Part shown: positions 54,462 to 63,983 of the stretch, one piece after another
Layout of the letters: the number at the start of each line of letters is the position of its first letter
Position numbering within the stretch: position 1 is the first letter of the stretch
NCBI GenBank assembly: GCA_040216885.1
Contig: JAVJOG010000017.1
Span: 124,001 to 188,000, forward strand
Direction of reading: 5' to 3'
DNA length: 64,000 nt
From: Parvibaculum sp040216885
GTDB lineage: Bacteria > Pseudomonadota > Alphaproteobacteria > Parvibaculales > Parvibaculaceae
Program-made: the position numbers and the translations under genes
The notes under the pieces: generated by a model
Databases searched by the model: none
Told to the model about the DNA's origin: nothing
Seen by the model: only the letters and a program-made list of their open reading frames with translations

Positions 54462-55014
54462 GCGTGTGTACTTCTCTGGGTGCTTCCTGCGGCTTGTCGT
54501 CCACCGCGATGTCTTCGATCAGGTGCCGGTTGTTCTCGAGAAAGGAGACGGACGCCGAATAGACGGCGTGACCGTAGAGACGCGCGAAGTCCATGCCCGG
54601 GGTGTCGCCCGGATCCTTCGTCGCAAGTTCCTCGGTCTTCGCCTTCATCGCGGCAAGACGCTGATCCACGAGCTCGACCACGCGCGAACGCGGCAGCAAA
54701 TGGGCAAACAGAACCGCGAAGAGGAATTCCGACCTGAATTTGTCTTCGGCCAGCGGCGTATGCAGCGCATCGCGCAGGCTCTGCCGCCCCCTGTCGGTCA
54801 GGGCATAGATTTTCTTGTCGGGGCGGCGCTCCTGCTGCTCCGCCTTGCAGGTGACAAGACCCTCATCCGTCAGCCGCGTCAGTGCCGGATAGATCGAGCC
54901 ATAGCTGGCGTCGAGGAAATGGCTGAAAGGGCCGTCCTCGAACATCTTGTTGATCTCGTAGCCTGTGGCTTCGCCGAAAACCAACGCGCCGAGACAGAGC
55001 GTTGTGACTTGCAT
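54454..55014 (-). CDS. PadR-family transcriptional regulator
   Basis: A 186-residue winged-helix regulator. The N-terminal DNA-binding part (CLGALVFGEATGYEINKMFEDGPFSHFLDASYGSIYPALTRLTDEGLV) and the following wing KKIYALTDRGRQSL are typical; a C-terminal helical dimer domain (Vir_C-like) follows. I chose ATG 55014 because it begins at the PadR fold; the longer open frame reads through the upstream tandem repeats. Its 3' end overlaps the adaptor gene, so it probably represses its own efflux operon. Confidence 0.88.
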   Translation of the reverse strand: MQVTTLCLGALVFGEATGYEINKMFEDGPFSHFLDASYGSIYPALTRLTDEGLVTCKAEQQERRPDKKIYALTDRGRQSLRDALHTPLAEDKFRSEFLFAVLFAHLLPRSRVVELVDQRLAAMKAKTEELATKDPGDTPGMDFARLYGHAVYSASVSFLENNRHLIEDIAVDDKPQEAPREVHTHV

Positions 55015-55053
55015 CGGGGGGTATCCTTGCCGCGCCGGCCGGTTGTGTTGCGG

Positions 55054-55107
55054 GCGTATATGCTGGGCCGATATATGGGAGCGTATATAGGACCGATATA
55101 TGGAAAT
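55054..55107. promoter_or_regulatory. Tandem 27-bp repeats with TATAT boxes upstream of padR (candidate operator)
   Basis: Two adjoining imperfect copies of 27 bp each begin GCGTATAT and contain CCGATATATGG (55054-55080, 55081-55107). Within each, ATAT half-sites face each other as in an operator for a dimeric repressor. They lie 40-95 bp upstream of the padR start, the natural place for autoregulation of the efflux operon. Confidence 0.6.
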
Positions 55108-55205
55108 CCAAGAGGCGTGAGCCTGTTTCCCGCATTTCTTCCTGTATTTTTTTGCACTGCGGCAAACACGCAACACCAGCGTGACGCGGGGGATGTGACC
55201 GCGTC

Positions 55206-55931
55206 TCAGGCGTCCGGCGCCGGGCGGGCGCGCTGGTTGTAGAGCATCTTGCGGACCTTCTCCTGCTCTTCAGGCGTCATTTTGGAGAGGTCCATCGACA
55301 GGTCGCTGCCCGCCGCCATGCCGCGCTTGACGGCCGGCCGCTCGCCGATCTCCTCAAGCCAGCGCCTGAAATGCCTGAATTCCTCGATGTCCTGTCCCTG
55401 CGCCTTCCAGTTGACGGCCCACGGGTAGCAGATCATGTCGGCGATCGTGTAGTCGTCGCCCGCCATGTAGCGCCGGTCATAGAGACGGTTGTTCATCACC
55501 CCGTAGAGCCGGTTGGCCTCGTCGGTGAAGCGCCGGATCGCGTAGGACTGGTCGCCCTCGCGCTCGCCCAGACGCCGGAAATGGCCGCATTCGCCGAGCT
55601 TCGGACCCTGATTGGCCATCTGCCACATCACCCATTGGGTGACTTCGTATTTGCCGTGCGGGTCCTGCGGGAAGAACTTCCCGGCCTTCTCGGCGATATA
55701 CATCATCATCGCGCCGGATTCGAAAATGCCGAGCGGCGCGCCGCCGCCCATGGGTTCATGGTCGACCAGGGCGGGCATCCGGTGATTGGGGTTGAGCTTC
55801 AGGAATTCGGGGCTGAACTGGTCGCCGCGGCCGATATGCAGCGGGATCAGATTGTAGGGAAGCCCGCATTCCTCCAGCAGGATCGTCACTTTCTTGCCGT
55901 TGGGCGTCGGCCAGTAATAGAGATCGATCAT
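55206..55931 (-). CDS. Glutathione S-transferase family protein (YfcG/YghU-like)
   Basis: A 241-residue thioredoxin-fold transferase. The N-terminal domain reads MIDLYYWPTPNGKKVTILLEE, with the glutathione-site motif NPNHRMPALVD and FESGAMMMYIAEK. The all-helical C-terminal domain has DDYTIADMICYPW. YfcG-like relatives act as disulfide-bond oxidoreductases. A GGGAGGACG ribosome site precedes the ATG. It follows the acetyl-CoA hydrolase gene by 36 bp. Confidence 0.9.
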   Translation of the reverse strand: MIDLYYWPTPNGKKVTILLEECGLPYNLIPLHIGRGDQFSPEFLKLNPNHRMPALVDHEPMGGGAPLGIFESGAMMMYIAEKAGKFFPQDPHGKYEVTQWVMWQMANQGPKLGECGHFRRLGEREGDQSYAIRRFTDEANRLYGVMNNRLYDRRYMAGDDYTIADMICYPWAVNWKAQGQDIEEFRHFRRWLEEIGERPAVKRGMAAGSDLSMDLSKMTPEEQEKVRKMLYNQRARPAPDA

Positions 55932-55967
55932 GGCGGGCGTCCTCCCAACGCGCGTGATGACAATCTC

Positions 55968-57803
55968 CTAGTTAGGGGCCGCGAGCGCCGCCAGCAAGAG
56001 GCGGCGATAAAGCCTTTCGCTGAATGATGACGGTTTTGCGAGCCCCATCCGCTCAAGGCCCGCATCGGCCGCCGCATTCGAGGGGCCGCCCTTCAGCGCG
56101 AGGCGCGCCAGCTCCCGCTTCGAGGCGCGCGACAGACGCCCGAGCGCCGGCATCAGCGCCTGCTCGACTTCGGTGAAGTCGCTGCCGAAGGGAAAGAGTG
56201 GCAACAGACCCTGCGCCCTGGCGTCCGCGAGCCCCGCCGCGATCCGCTCGGGACGGTTATTGCGCCGCGGCTGCGGAATCTCGTAATCCGCCGCGATCTT
56301 GCCGGCCTTCTTCGCTCGCGCCAGCAGCTCCGCCTGAAAACGCGAGTCCGTTATGTCGAGCATCGCCGCCACGACCTCGGCATCCGGCTTGCCGCGCAGA
56401 TCGGCGATGCCGTATTCGGTGACGACGATGTCGCGCAGATGGCGCGGGATCGTCTGGTGGCCATAGGAAAAAACCACGTTCGACAAGGTCTCGCCGTCCT
56501 TCTCGCGCGTGGCGCGCAGCGCGATCACCGAACGGGCATCGGGAAGCGCAAAGGCCTGCGAGACGAAATTATATTGTCCGCCGACGCCGCTGACGATGCG
56601 TCCATCATCGAGCCCGTCGGAGACGACGGCACCGAAAAGCGTCGCCATCATGGCGGTATTGACGAAGCGTGCGCCCTTGCGCGCCGCGCGCTTCCCCGCC
56701 TCGTCGCCGTATAGCTCGTTGACGAAGGACACCGGCACCATCGCGATACGCCGCCGCGCTTCCGGCGTCATTTCCTTCAGCCGCGCATAAAGGCTTTGCG
56801 AACCGAGAAAGAAGCCCGCATGGATCGCCGCGCCGTCGACCTCGCGCTTGACGATCCCGGCTTCCATCAGGTCGAGAAAACATTCGACCAGCATCTCGCT
56901 GGCGCCGTAAAGCCCTTCCTCGAAGCGCGCCGTCTCGCGCGGCGGGCTGCCGAGGCGTTCAAGCGTTGCGCGCCAGGCCGCGTTGTCGCGGTGCCGGAGC
57001 ACCAGCCCCTGCCCGACGGCATCGCCGATGGAGCCGATGCCGATCTGCAACGTGCCGCCGTCGGGCACGAGCCCGGCGATGTTGACGCCGATCGCATAGT
57101 CTGCCTGCGTCACGGGCTCGCGCGGCGGCGCGAACAGCGGAAAGCGGAATTCGTCGCCCTCAAGCAGGAAATCGAATTCTTCCGCCGGCACCTCCGCCTG
57201 CCCGTCCATGAAAGGCAGCGCTCCGTTGACCTGTCCGGCGAAGACGATGTCCGATTGCCCGGCGCGCCGGGCAGCGAGAAAATCGGGCGTGATGTCGGGA
57301 TTGCAACTGAGGCTGTAGCCGCCGCCCGCGCACTCCGGCGGCGCGACAAGCTGCGCCAGCACATTGACGCCGCGTTCGAGAATGTAGCGGCCCGCATGGG
57401 TGTAGTTGGCCGAGATGTAGTTCTGCTGCTGGCGCGGCGAGCCGAGCCAGCGTCCCGCCATCAGGAAAAACTCATGGACCTCGATGTTGCGCGGCAGCGT
57501 TCCCTGCCGCAGCGCCGTCGCATAGAGAAGCTCGGGATAGCCCGTAAAGAGACGCTTGGAGACCGGCTCAAGAAAGCGCCGTTCGAGATCGCTCGACGCG
57601 CGCGGGACTTCAAGCGTCAGTGCCGTCAGGATGCTCAGGCTGATCGACGGATCGTCGATGGCGCGCGCCGTCAGTGCATTGGCGATGTGATTGGCCTTGC
57701 CGAGTCCGAGCGGCAGCGCCAACACGATCTTGCGGCCGACCCGCGCGACAATAGCTTCCGCCAACCGCCCGGCATTGTCGAAACATTCGGGTTGCCGTCG
57801 CAT
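55968..57803 (-). CDS. Acetyl-CoA hydrolase/transferase family protein
   Basis: A 611-residue class I CoA-transferase-like enzyme. It shows an N-terminal CoA-transferase region (RKIVLALPLGLGKANHIANAL), GTLQIGIGSIGDAVGQ in the middle, and the C-terminal segment VSGVGGQYNFVSQAFAL with VVTEYGIADLRGKPDAEV. Family members move CoA between acetyl-CoA and other carboxylates or hydrolyse acetyl-CoA. It begins six bases after the second RND permease stop, so it may share that transcript, an unexpected pairing. Confidence 0.85.
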   Translation of the reverse strand: MRRQPECFDNAGRLAEAIVARVGRKIVLALPLGLGKANHIANALTARAIDDPSISLSILTALTLEVPRASSDLERRFLEPVSKRLFTGYPELLYATALRQGTLPRNIEVHEFFLMAGRWLGSPRQQQNYISANYTHAGRYILERGVNVLAQLVAPPECAGGGYSLSCNPDITPDFLAARRAGQSDIVFAGQVNGALPFMDGQAEVPAEEFDFLLEGDEFRFPLFAPPREPVTQADYAIGVNIAGLVPDGGTLQIGIGSIGDAVGQGLVLRHRDNAAWRATLERLGSPPRETARFEEGLYGASEMLVECFLDLMEAGIVKREVDGAAIHAGFFLGSQSLYARLKEMTPEARRRIAMVPVSFVNELYGDEAGKRAARKGARFVNTAMMATLFGAVVSDGLDDGRIVSGVGGQYNFVSQAFALPDARSVIALRATREKDGETLSNVVFSYGHQTIPRHLRDIVVTEYGIADLRGKPDAEVVAAMLDITDSRFQAELLARAKKAGKIAADYEIPQPRRNNRPERIAAGLADARAQGLLPLFPFGSDFTEVEQALMPALGRLSRASKRELARLALKGGPSNAAADAGLERMGLAKPSSFSERLYRRLLLAALAAPN

Positions 57804-57809
57804 CGAAAT

Positions 57810-60800
57810 CTATTCCGCGCCTTCCATGGGGCGCGGCCGCAAGCCCGCGCCGTCGACCCGTTCGATCTCGTCCTCAAGCCGGCGCTGCGTGTCGCCCGGT
57901 GAACCGGTGCGGCGCGCCATCGCCTGATAGGCGACCGGCACCACAAAGAGCGTGAAGACGGTGGTGGAGATAACGCCGGAGAAAATCACGACGCCGATGG
58001 CGGTGCGCGTCTCGGCGCCGGCGCCGAAGGAAAGGATCAGCGCCACCGACCCCGCGATCGTCGTGATCGCCGTCATCAGGATCGGCCGCAGCCGGATCGC
58101 CGCCGCCTCGATCAGCGCCTCGCCGAACTCCCGGCCCTCGTCGCGCAACTGGTTGGCGAATTCGACGATCAGGATACCGTTCTTGGCGGCAAGCCCGACC
58201 AGCATGATGAGGCCGATCTGCGTGTAGAGGTTGATCGTCCCGCCGGTGATCCAGATGCCGAAGAGCCCGCCGGTGATCGCGAGCGGCACGGTGAGGATGA
58301 TGACGACAGGATGGACGAAGCTCTCGAACTGCGCCGCCAGAACCAGGAAGACGACGACGAGCCCGAGCACGAAGATGAAGCCGAGCGCGCCGCCGGCCCG
58401 CACGTAGTCGAGCGACTGACCGCGATAGTCGATGGCGACATTCGGCGGCAGGTGCTCGCGCGCAAGATCGCGCAAATGGTCGAGCGCCGCGCCCAGCGAG
58501 TAGCCATCGGCAAGGCTCGCCTCGATGGTGATGGCGCGCATGCGGTTGTAGCGATTGAGGCCGGCCGGCCCCGCCGCTTCGTTGACGGTGACGAGATTGG
58601 CAAGCGGTATCAGCTCGCCCGTCCGCTCCGAGCGCACGAAGACGTTGCTCATGTCGCTCGGCGTGCGCTGCGCGGAACGCTCGCCTTCGACGATAACGTC
58701 GTATTCCTCGCCGCCATCGGCAAAGGTCGTCACCCGGCGGGAGCCGAATACGGTTTCCAGTGTCCGCCCGATATTGCCGACCGTCACGCCGAGATCGCCG
58801 GCATTGTTGCGGTCGATCTCGACGCGAAGCTGCGGCTTGGTTTCCTTGAAGTCGTGATCGATGTTGACGAGGCCTGGATTGTCGGCCTCGACCGCCGCGA
58901 TCAGGATGTCGCGCCACTCCCGGAGTTCCTCATAGGAGCCGCCGCCGATGACGAACTGCACGGGCTTGACCGCGCCGCGCCCGAAGCCCTGCCGCATCAT
59001 CGGCGAGGCTGTGACACCCGGAAGATCGGCGACGCGCGCCCGAACATCGTCCATGATCGCCCATGCCGAGCGGCGCTCGCTCCAGTCGGCCAGCACGATG
59101 ACAGCGACGCCTGTGTTGAAACTCGACAGATTGCCGAACGAACGCGGCGCGCGCACCAGCAGCCGGTTGATCTCGCCGCTGTCGACCAGCGGCATCAACC
59201 GGTCCTCGATTTCGTTCATGTAGTCCTGGATATAGTTGAACGACGCACCTTCGGGGCCATTGACGATCACGAAAAAGATGCCGCGATCCTCGCGCGGCGC
59301 ATACTCGGACGGAATGACGATGAAAAGTCCGAGCGCGGCAATAACAAGCCCGCCGAAGGTCGCCGCCGTAATCGACGGCTTGAGAAGCGCGCGCGCCAGC
59401 GCCTCGCGGTAGCGGGCCTTGAGTTTCTCGAAGCCCTCGTCGACGGCGAAGTTGAACTTCGTGCGATTGGATGTCGGCTGCAGGATTTTCGACGACAGCA
59501 TCGGCGACAGGCTGAGTGCGACAAGGCTCGAAAAGGCGACCGCTGCCGCCATTGTGATCGCGAACTCGGAAAAGAGCCGTCCGATCGCCCCTTCGATAAA
59601 AGCAAGTGGCACGAAGACCGCGATCAGGACCACCGTGGTCGCGATGACCGCGAAGCCCACCTGCCGCGCGCCTCGATAGGCGGCGACCAGCGGCGTCTCG
59701 CCTTCCTCCATGCGCCGGTAGATATTTTCGAGCACCACGATCGTATCGTCGACCACAAGACCGATGGCGAGCACCAGCGCCAGCAGTGTCAACAGGTTGA
59801 CCGAAAAGCCGAGCGCGAAAATCACGAGAAAGGGCGCGATCAGCGACACAGGGACGGTGACGGCCGGCACCAGTGTCGCCCGCGCACTGCCGAGAAAAAC
59901 GAAAATCGTCAGGATGACCAGGACGATGGCGATGACGAGCGTCTTGTAGACTTCGTTGACCGCGCCTTCGATGAAGACGCTGGTGTCGTAGCTGCGCCTG
60001 ATCTCCATGCCCTCGGGAAGTCCGGGCGCGAGCCGTTCGGCCTCGGCCTTGGCGGCGCGCGCCACCGTCAGCGTGTTGGCCTGGGATTGCTTGACGATGC
60101 CGATGCCGACCATCGGTATGCGGTTGCCGCGAAAGAACGTTCGTTCTTCGGCGGCCGCGCGCTCGATGCGCGCGACATCGCCGAGCCGCACCAGATAGCC
60201 GTCCGCACCCTGACCGAGCACGAGCTGGCGGAAATCCTCTTCGCTGCGAAAGCCGCGTTCGACTCGCGCGGTAAACTGCCGTTGCACGGATTCGATGTTG
60301 CCGGCCGGTAGTTCGACATTCTCCGCGATCAACGCCGCTTCGACATCGCCCACCGTCAGCGCACGCGCCGCAAGCGCGGTGCGGTCGAGCCAGATACGCA
60401 TCGAATAGCTGCGCGCGCCGCTGAGCCTGACCCGCGCCACGCCGTCCTGCGTCGAAAACCGGTCGACGAGATGGCGCTCCACATAGTCGGTCAGCTCCAG
60501 CATCGACAAGCGGTCGCTGACGACGTTGAGCCACATGATGACGTCATCGCTGGAATCGGCCTTCTGGATGTCCGGCGGATCGGCCTCTGTCGGCAGGACG
60601 TCGAGAATGCCCGACACGCGGTCGCGAATGTCGTTGGCGGCGGCGTCGATGTCGCGGCCCGGACTGAATTCGATGGTGATGCGCGAGCGTCCGTCCTCGC
60701 TCGAGGATTGCACGAAGGAAATGCCTTCGATGCCGGCGATGCGCTCCTCGATGACCTCGGTGATGCGTGTCTCGACCACGGCCGCGGCCGCACCGCGATA

Positions 60801-60950
60801 GTCGGTGGTGATCGAAACGATCGGCGGGTCGATGTCGGGGTACTCGCGCAAGGGGAGCCGATCGAAGGCAACGAGACCGAAGGCCACCAGCAACATGCTG
60901 ATGACGGCGGCGAAGACGGGTCGCGTAACCGAAACGTCGGAAAGTTTCAT
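57810..60950 (-). CDS. RND-family efflux transporter permease (second system)
   Basis: An AcrB-like inner-membrane pump of 1046 residues, opening MKLSDVSVTRPVFAAVISMLL, as in many HAE-1 drug exporters. Helix 4 keeps both proton-relay Asp residues (LAIGLVVDDTIVVLENIYRRM), unlike the pump at 50-53 kb. The C-terminal repeat has the family segment MLVGLAAKNGILIVEFANQL. It is preceded by its own adaptor gene, and no outer-membrane channel is adjacent. Confidence 0.94.
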   Translation of the reverse strand: MKLSDVSVTRPVFAAVISMLLVAFGLVAFDRLPLREYPDIDPPIVSITTDYRGAAAAVVETRITEVIEERIAGIEGISFVQSSSEDGRSRITIEFSPGRDIDAAANDIRDRVSGILDVLPTEADPPDIQKADSSDDVIMWLNVVSDRLSMLELTDYVERHLVDRFSTQDGVARVRLSGARSYSMRIWLDRTALAARALTVGDVEAALIAENVELPAGNIESVQRQFTARVERGFRSEEDFRQLVLGQGADGYLVRLGDVARIERAAAEERTFFRGNRIPMVGIGIVKQSQANTLTVARAAKAEAERLAPGLPEGMEIRRSYDTSVFIEGAVNEVYKTLVIAIVLVILTIFVFLGSARATLVPAVTVPVSLIAPFLVIFALGFSVNLLTLLALVLAIGLVVDDTIVVLENIYRRMEEGETPLVAAYRGARQVGFAVIATTVVLIAVFVPLAFIEGAIGRLFSEFAITMAAAVAFSSLVALSLSPMLSSKILQPTSNRTKFNFAVDEGFEKLKARYREALARALLKPSITAATFGGLVIAALGLFIVIPSEYAPREDRGIFFVIVNGPEGASFNYIQDYMNEIEDRLMPLVDSGEINRLLVRAPRSFGNLSSFNTGVAVIVLADWSERRSAWAIMDDVRARVADLPGVTASPMMRQGFGRGAVKPVQFVIGGGSYEELREWRDILIAAVEADNPGLVNIDHDFKETKPQLRVEIDRNNAGDLGVTVGNIGRTLETVFGSRRVTTFADGGEEYDVIVEGERSAQRTPSDMSNVFVRSERTGELIPLANLVTVNEAAGPAGLNRYNRMRAITIEASLADGYSLGAALDHLRDLAREHLPPNVAIDYRGQSLDYVRAGGALGFIFVLGLVVVFLVLAAQFESFVHPVVIILTVPLAITGGLFGIWITGGTINLYTQIGLIMLVGLAAKNGILIVEFANQLRDEGREFGEALIEAAAIRLRPILMTAITTIAGSVALILSFGAGAETRTAIGVVIFSGVISTTVFTLFVVPVAYQAMARRTGSPGDTQRRLEDEIERVDGAGLRPRPMEGAE

Positions 60951-60965
60951 CGTCTCCCCCGCGTC

Positions 60966-62042
60966 CTACTGGACGACCGTCGTGCCGAGCCGTCCGAGTG
61001 TCTGCTCCGGCGTTTCTTCCTTGACGATATTGACCGTCATTCCGTCGCGCACCTGCATCGTGCCATGCGTGACGACGAGTTCGCCGCGCTCGAGCCCGCT
61101 GACCACCTCCACGGCGCCCGGGCGCCGGCCGCCGGTTTCGATCTCGCGGCGCTCGGCCTTGTTGTTGGTGCGGTCGATAACGAAAACGAAAGTTTGTGTG
61201 CCAGACGGTACCAGCGCTTCTTCCGGGATCACGATCGCATCGCGGGGGTTTTTCTGAAGCCGGACCGTCATCAGCAGGCCCGGCTTCAGCCCGTGGTCCT
61301 CATTGGCGATGAAGGCGCGCGCCGTGATCGAGCGCGTCACACGGTCGACCTGCGTCGCGACGCTGCGAACGGCGCCGCCAAATTCGCGGCCCGGAAGCGC
61401 CGTCGTCGTCGCGCGGATTTCGAGCCCCGGCCGTATGTTGGCCAGATAGGCCGCCGGCACCGTGAAGTCGAGTTTGATCGGATCGAGATCGTCGAGCGTC
61501 GTGATGACGCTGCCGGGCGTTACCAGCGTACCGGGGCTGATGTTGCGCAGGCCCACCACGCCCTCGAACGGCGCGCGGATCTCGCGGTCGTCGAGCCGCG
61601 CCTTCGCGCCGTCGCGTTCGGCCTCCGCCTGGCGCAGCGCCGCACGCCGCTCTTCGAGTTGGGCGGTTGCCGTGTATTGCCGCCGCTCCAGCTCGCTGGC
61701 GCGGTTATAGGCGGTCCGCCGCTCGGCCAGAATGGCCTCCGCCGCTTCCAGCGCCGCGCGCTGTTCGTCGCGCCGGAGCAGCACCAGTACCTGGTCCCGC
61801 TCGACCTGTTGTCCATCGTCGAAAAGAATTTCCTCCACCTTGTCCGACACATTGGCGGTGATGGTGACGCTCTCATTGGCGAAAGTTGTGCCGAGCGCCT
61901 CGACCTGGTCGACGAAACGGTCGATGACGGCCGGCGCGACGATGACATTCTGCGCGGCGCCCTCCTGCGCGCGAAGGCCCGAAAGGCCGGCGCTCGCGAA
62001 CAACACGGCAAAAAACGCGGCAGCGAAAATCGGCAGGCGCAT
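60966..62042 (-). CDS. RND periplasmic adaptor (second system)
   Basis: A 358-residue membrane fusion protein with a signal peptide (MRLPIFAAAFFAVLFASAG). It has a lipoyl domain (VSDKVEEILFDDGQQVERDQVLV and DREIRAPFEGVVGLRNISPG), a coiled-coil hairpin rich in Ala, Glu and Arg, and the C-terminal barrel (VVSGLERGELVVTHG). The ATG at 62042 begins at the signal peptide, with CCGGAG upstream. The partner permease starts 15 bases on. Confidence 0.93.
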   Translation of the reverse strand: MRLPIFAAAFFAVLFASAGLSGLRAQEGAAQNVIVAPAVIDRFVDQVEALGTTFANESVTITANVSDKVEEILFDDGQQVERDQVLVLLRRDEQRAALEAAEAILAERRTAYNRASELERRQYTATAQLEERRAALRQAEAERDGAKARLDDREIRAPFEGVVGLRNISPGTLVTPGSVITTLDDLDPIKLDFTVPAAYLANIRPGLEIRATTTALPGREFGGAVRSVATQVDRVTRSITARAFIANEDHGLKPGLLMTVRLQKNPRDAIVIPEEALVPSGTQTFVFVIDRTNNKAERREIETGGRRPGAVEVVSGLERGELVVTHGTMQVRDGMTVNIVKEETPEQTLGRLGTTVVQ

Positions 62043-62168
62043 GAAAGCTCCGGTTGGGGGCGAAGAACGTTGGGATGATCCCGTCATCATCCGGCTGAAT
62101 TGTGACAGCAAGTCAAGTTTGGCCGACGGGACGGCGATTTCAAGCAAGACCGGCCACTTAAGGGCCGT

Positions 62169-63890
62169 TCAGACGGCTGGGGGCGTCACATTTGCGTGTG
62201 CAGCCTCGCTCAGCGCCGCCGGCGGGCGGATGCCCGCACGCGCAATCGACAGGCTGAGCAGGATTGTCGGCAGGAGCCCGAGCGCGACAATGGTCAGCGC
62301 CGCCGTCGAGGCTTCGGCGAGCCTCTCGTCGGAGGCGAGACGGTAGGTCCGGGTAGCCAGTGTCTCGAAATTGAAGGGCCGCAACAGCAGCGTCGCCGGC
62401 AATTCCTTCATCACGTCGATAAAAACCAGCAAGGCGGCGCTCGCCAGCGCCCCGCGCAGCAGCGGAATGTGAACGGCGCGCAAGACGCGGCCCGGCGCCG
62501 CGCCGAGGCTGCGCGCGGCGGCGTCGAGCGAGGGATGGATTTTTTCCAGACCGCTATGGGTCGCGTTGAAGGCGGCGGTCAGGAAGCGCGCGACATAGGC
62601 GAAAACGAGACCGGCTACCGAACCGGTGATGAGAAGGCCGGGCGCAAAGCCGAGATAGGTTTCGGCAAAACCCGCCAGCGCGCGATCGACGCCGGTCGTC
62701 AATGTCAGGATGCCGATGGCGATCATCGCCCCCGGCAGCGCATAGCCGAGCGTCGCGAGGCGTATCGAAATGCGGTTAAAGGGCGTCGGATGCAGGCGCT
62801 CGCCATAGGCGAGCAGCAGCGCGAGCGCGGTCGCGAGTACCGCCGCGACACCGGCGACGAAAAGACTGTTGGAGGCGAAATCGAGAAAGCTGCGCCCGAC
62901 CAGCGGATCGCCCTCGATGAGGGCATAGCGGACGAGCACGATGGCCGGAACGACGAAGCCCAGCAGCACCGGCAGCGCGCAGGCAATCGTCGCGGCCGCG
63001 GCCCGTCCGCCTTTGAGCGGCGCCGGACGCGCCGCCATGTCGCGCGCCAGCGGATTGGCGACGCGGCCACGGCGGCTGATCAACTCGATCGACACCAGCG
63101 CCAGCGCGAAAAGAAAAAGCCACGCGGCGATCTGAGCCGCGGCCAGCGCGTCGCCGAGGCTGAACCAGGTGCGAAAAATGCCGGTCGTCAGCGTCGGCAC
63201 CGCAAAATAATCGACGACGCCGAAATCGGAAATCGTTTCCATCAGCGCCAGCGCGAGGCCGCCTGCAATCGCCGGCCGCGCGCAGGGCAGCGCCACGCGA
63301 ATGAAAGCGCGCCACGGCCGCGCGCCGAGCATGCGCGCCGCCTCGAAGAGCGCCGCCGATTGCCGCTGAAAGGCAGTGCGCGCCAGAAGATAGACGTAAG
63401 GATAGAGCACGAGGCTCAGCATGATCGCCGCGCCGGGCAGCGAGCGGATATTCGGAAAGGCATAGTCGCCGCCGCTCCACCCCGTCAGTCCGCGCAACGC
63501 CCCCTGCACCGGCCCGGCGAAGGCGAGCAAGTCGGTATAGACATAGGCGATGATGTAAGCCGGCGTCGCCAGCGGCAGCACCAGCGCCCAGTTGAAAATG
63601 CGCTGGCCCGGAAAACGCGCCGCGACGACGAGCCATGCCGTGCCGACCCCGATGACGCCCGCCATCAGTGCCACGAGCAGCATCAGCCAGAGCGTGTTCG
63701 CGACGTAGGTGGGCAGCACGGTGGCGCGCAGATGCGCCCAGTTCTCGCTGGCGGGCAGCACGAGGCTCGCCAGCACCGTCAGCGACGGCGCCAGCAGTAC
63801 CAGCGCAACGGCCAGCGCCGCCAGCGTCCAGCCCGATGCGGCGCGGCGTCGCGCACCGCCGGCCACCCGATCTTTTTCCGTGACTGCCAT
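62169..63890 (-). CDS. Iron(III)-type ABC transporter permease (FbpB/SfuB family)
   Basis: An integral membrane protein of 573 residues with two permease halves and about twelve membrane helices. Each half has the ATPase-coupling loop of binding-protein-dependent transporters (first half: EAARMLGARPWRAFIRVALPCARPAI; second half: DAAARSLGAAPGRVLRAVHIPLLRGAL). The large double permease is typical of Fe3+ uptake systems; thiamine or other substrates cannot be excluded. No binding-protein or ATPase gene is visible beside it. The ribosome site is weak. Confidence 0.88.
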   Translation of the reverse strand: MAVTEKDRVAGGARRRAASGWTLAALAVALVLLAPSLTVLASLVLPASENWAHLRATVLPTYVANTLWLMLLVALMAGVIGVGTAWLVVAARFPGQRIFNWALVLPLATPAYIIAYVYTDLLAFAGPVQGALRGLTGWSGGDYAFPNIRSLPGAAIMLSLVLYPYVYLLARTAFQRQSAALFEAARMLGARPWRAFIRVALPCARPAIAGGLALALMETISDFGVVDYFAVPTLTTGIFRTWFSLGDALAAAQIAAWLFLFALALVSIELISRRGRVANPLARDMAARPAPLKGGRAAAATIACALPVLLGFVVPAIVLVRYALIEGDPLVGRSFLDFASNSLFVAGVAAVLATALALLLAYGERLHPTPFNRISIRLATLGYALPGAMIAIGILTLTTGVDRALAGFAETYLGFAPGLLITGSVAGLVFAYVARFLTAAFNATHSGLEKIHPSLDAAARSLGAAPGRVLRAVHIPLLRGALASAALLVFIDVMKELPATLLLRPFNFETLATRTYRLASDERLAEASTAALTIVALGLLPTILLSLSIARAGIRPPAALSEAAHANVTPPAV

Positions 63891-63983
63891 GTGGCCTTTG
63901 TGACAAATACGGGTCCCTGCGGCAAAGTAATTTTGCTACGCATTTGCAAGAGTTTCCGAGGGAAAAGGCCGGGTGAGGCGAGG
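63891..63983. promoter_or_regulatory. Promoter region upstream of the ABC permease, with GCAAA dyad
   Basis: This AT-richer stretch holds the inverted repeat GCAAAGTAATTTTGC (63922-63936) and a nearby TTTGCAAG. It is a fair candidate for an iron-responsive regulator site, but the match to any known Fur, Irr or RirA box is not good enough to assign. Confidence 0.35.
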
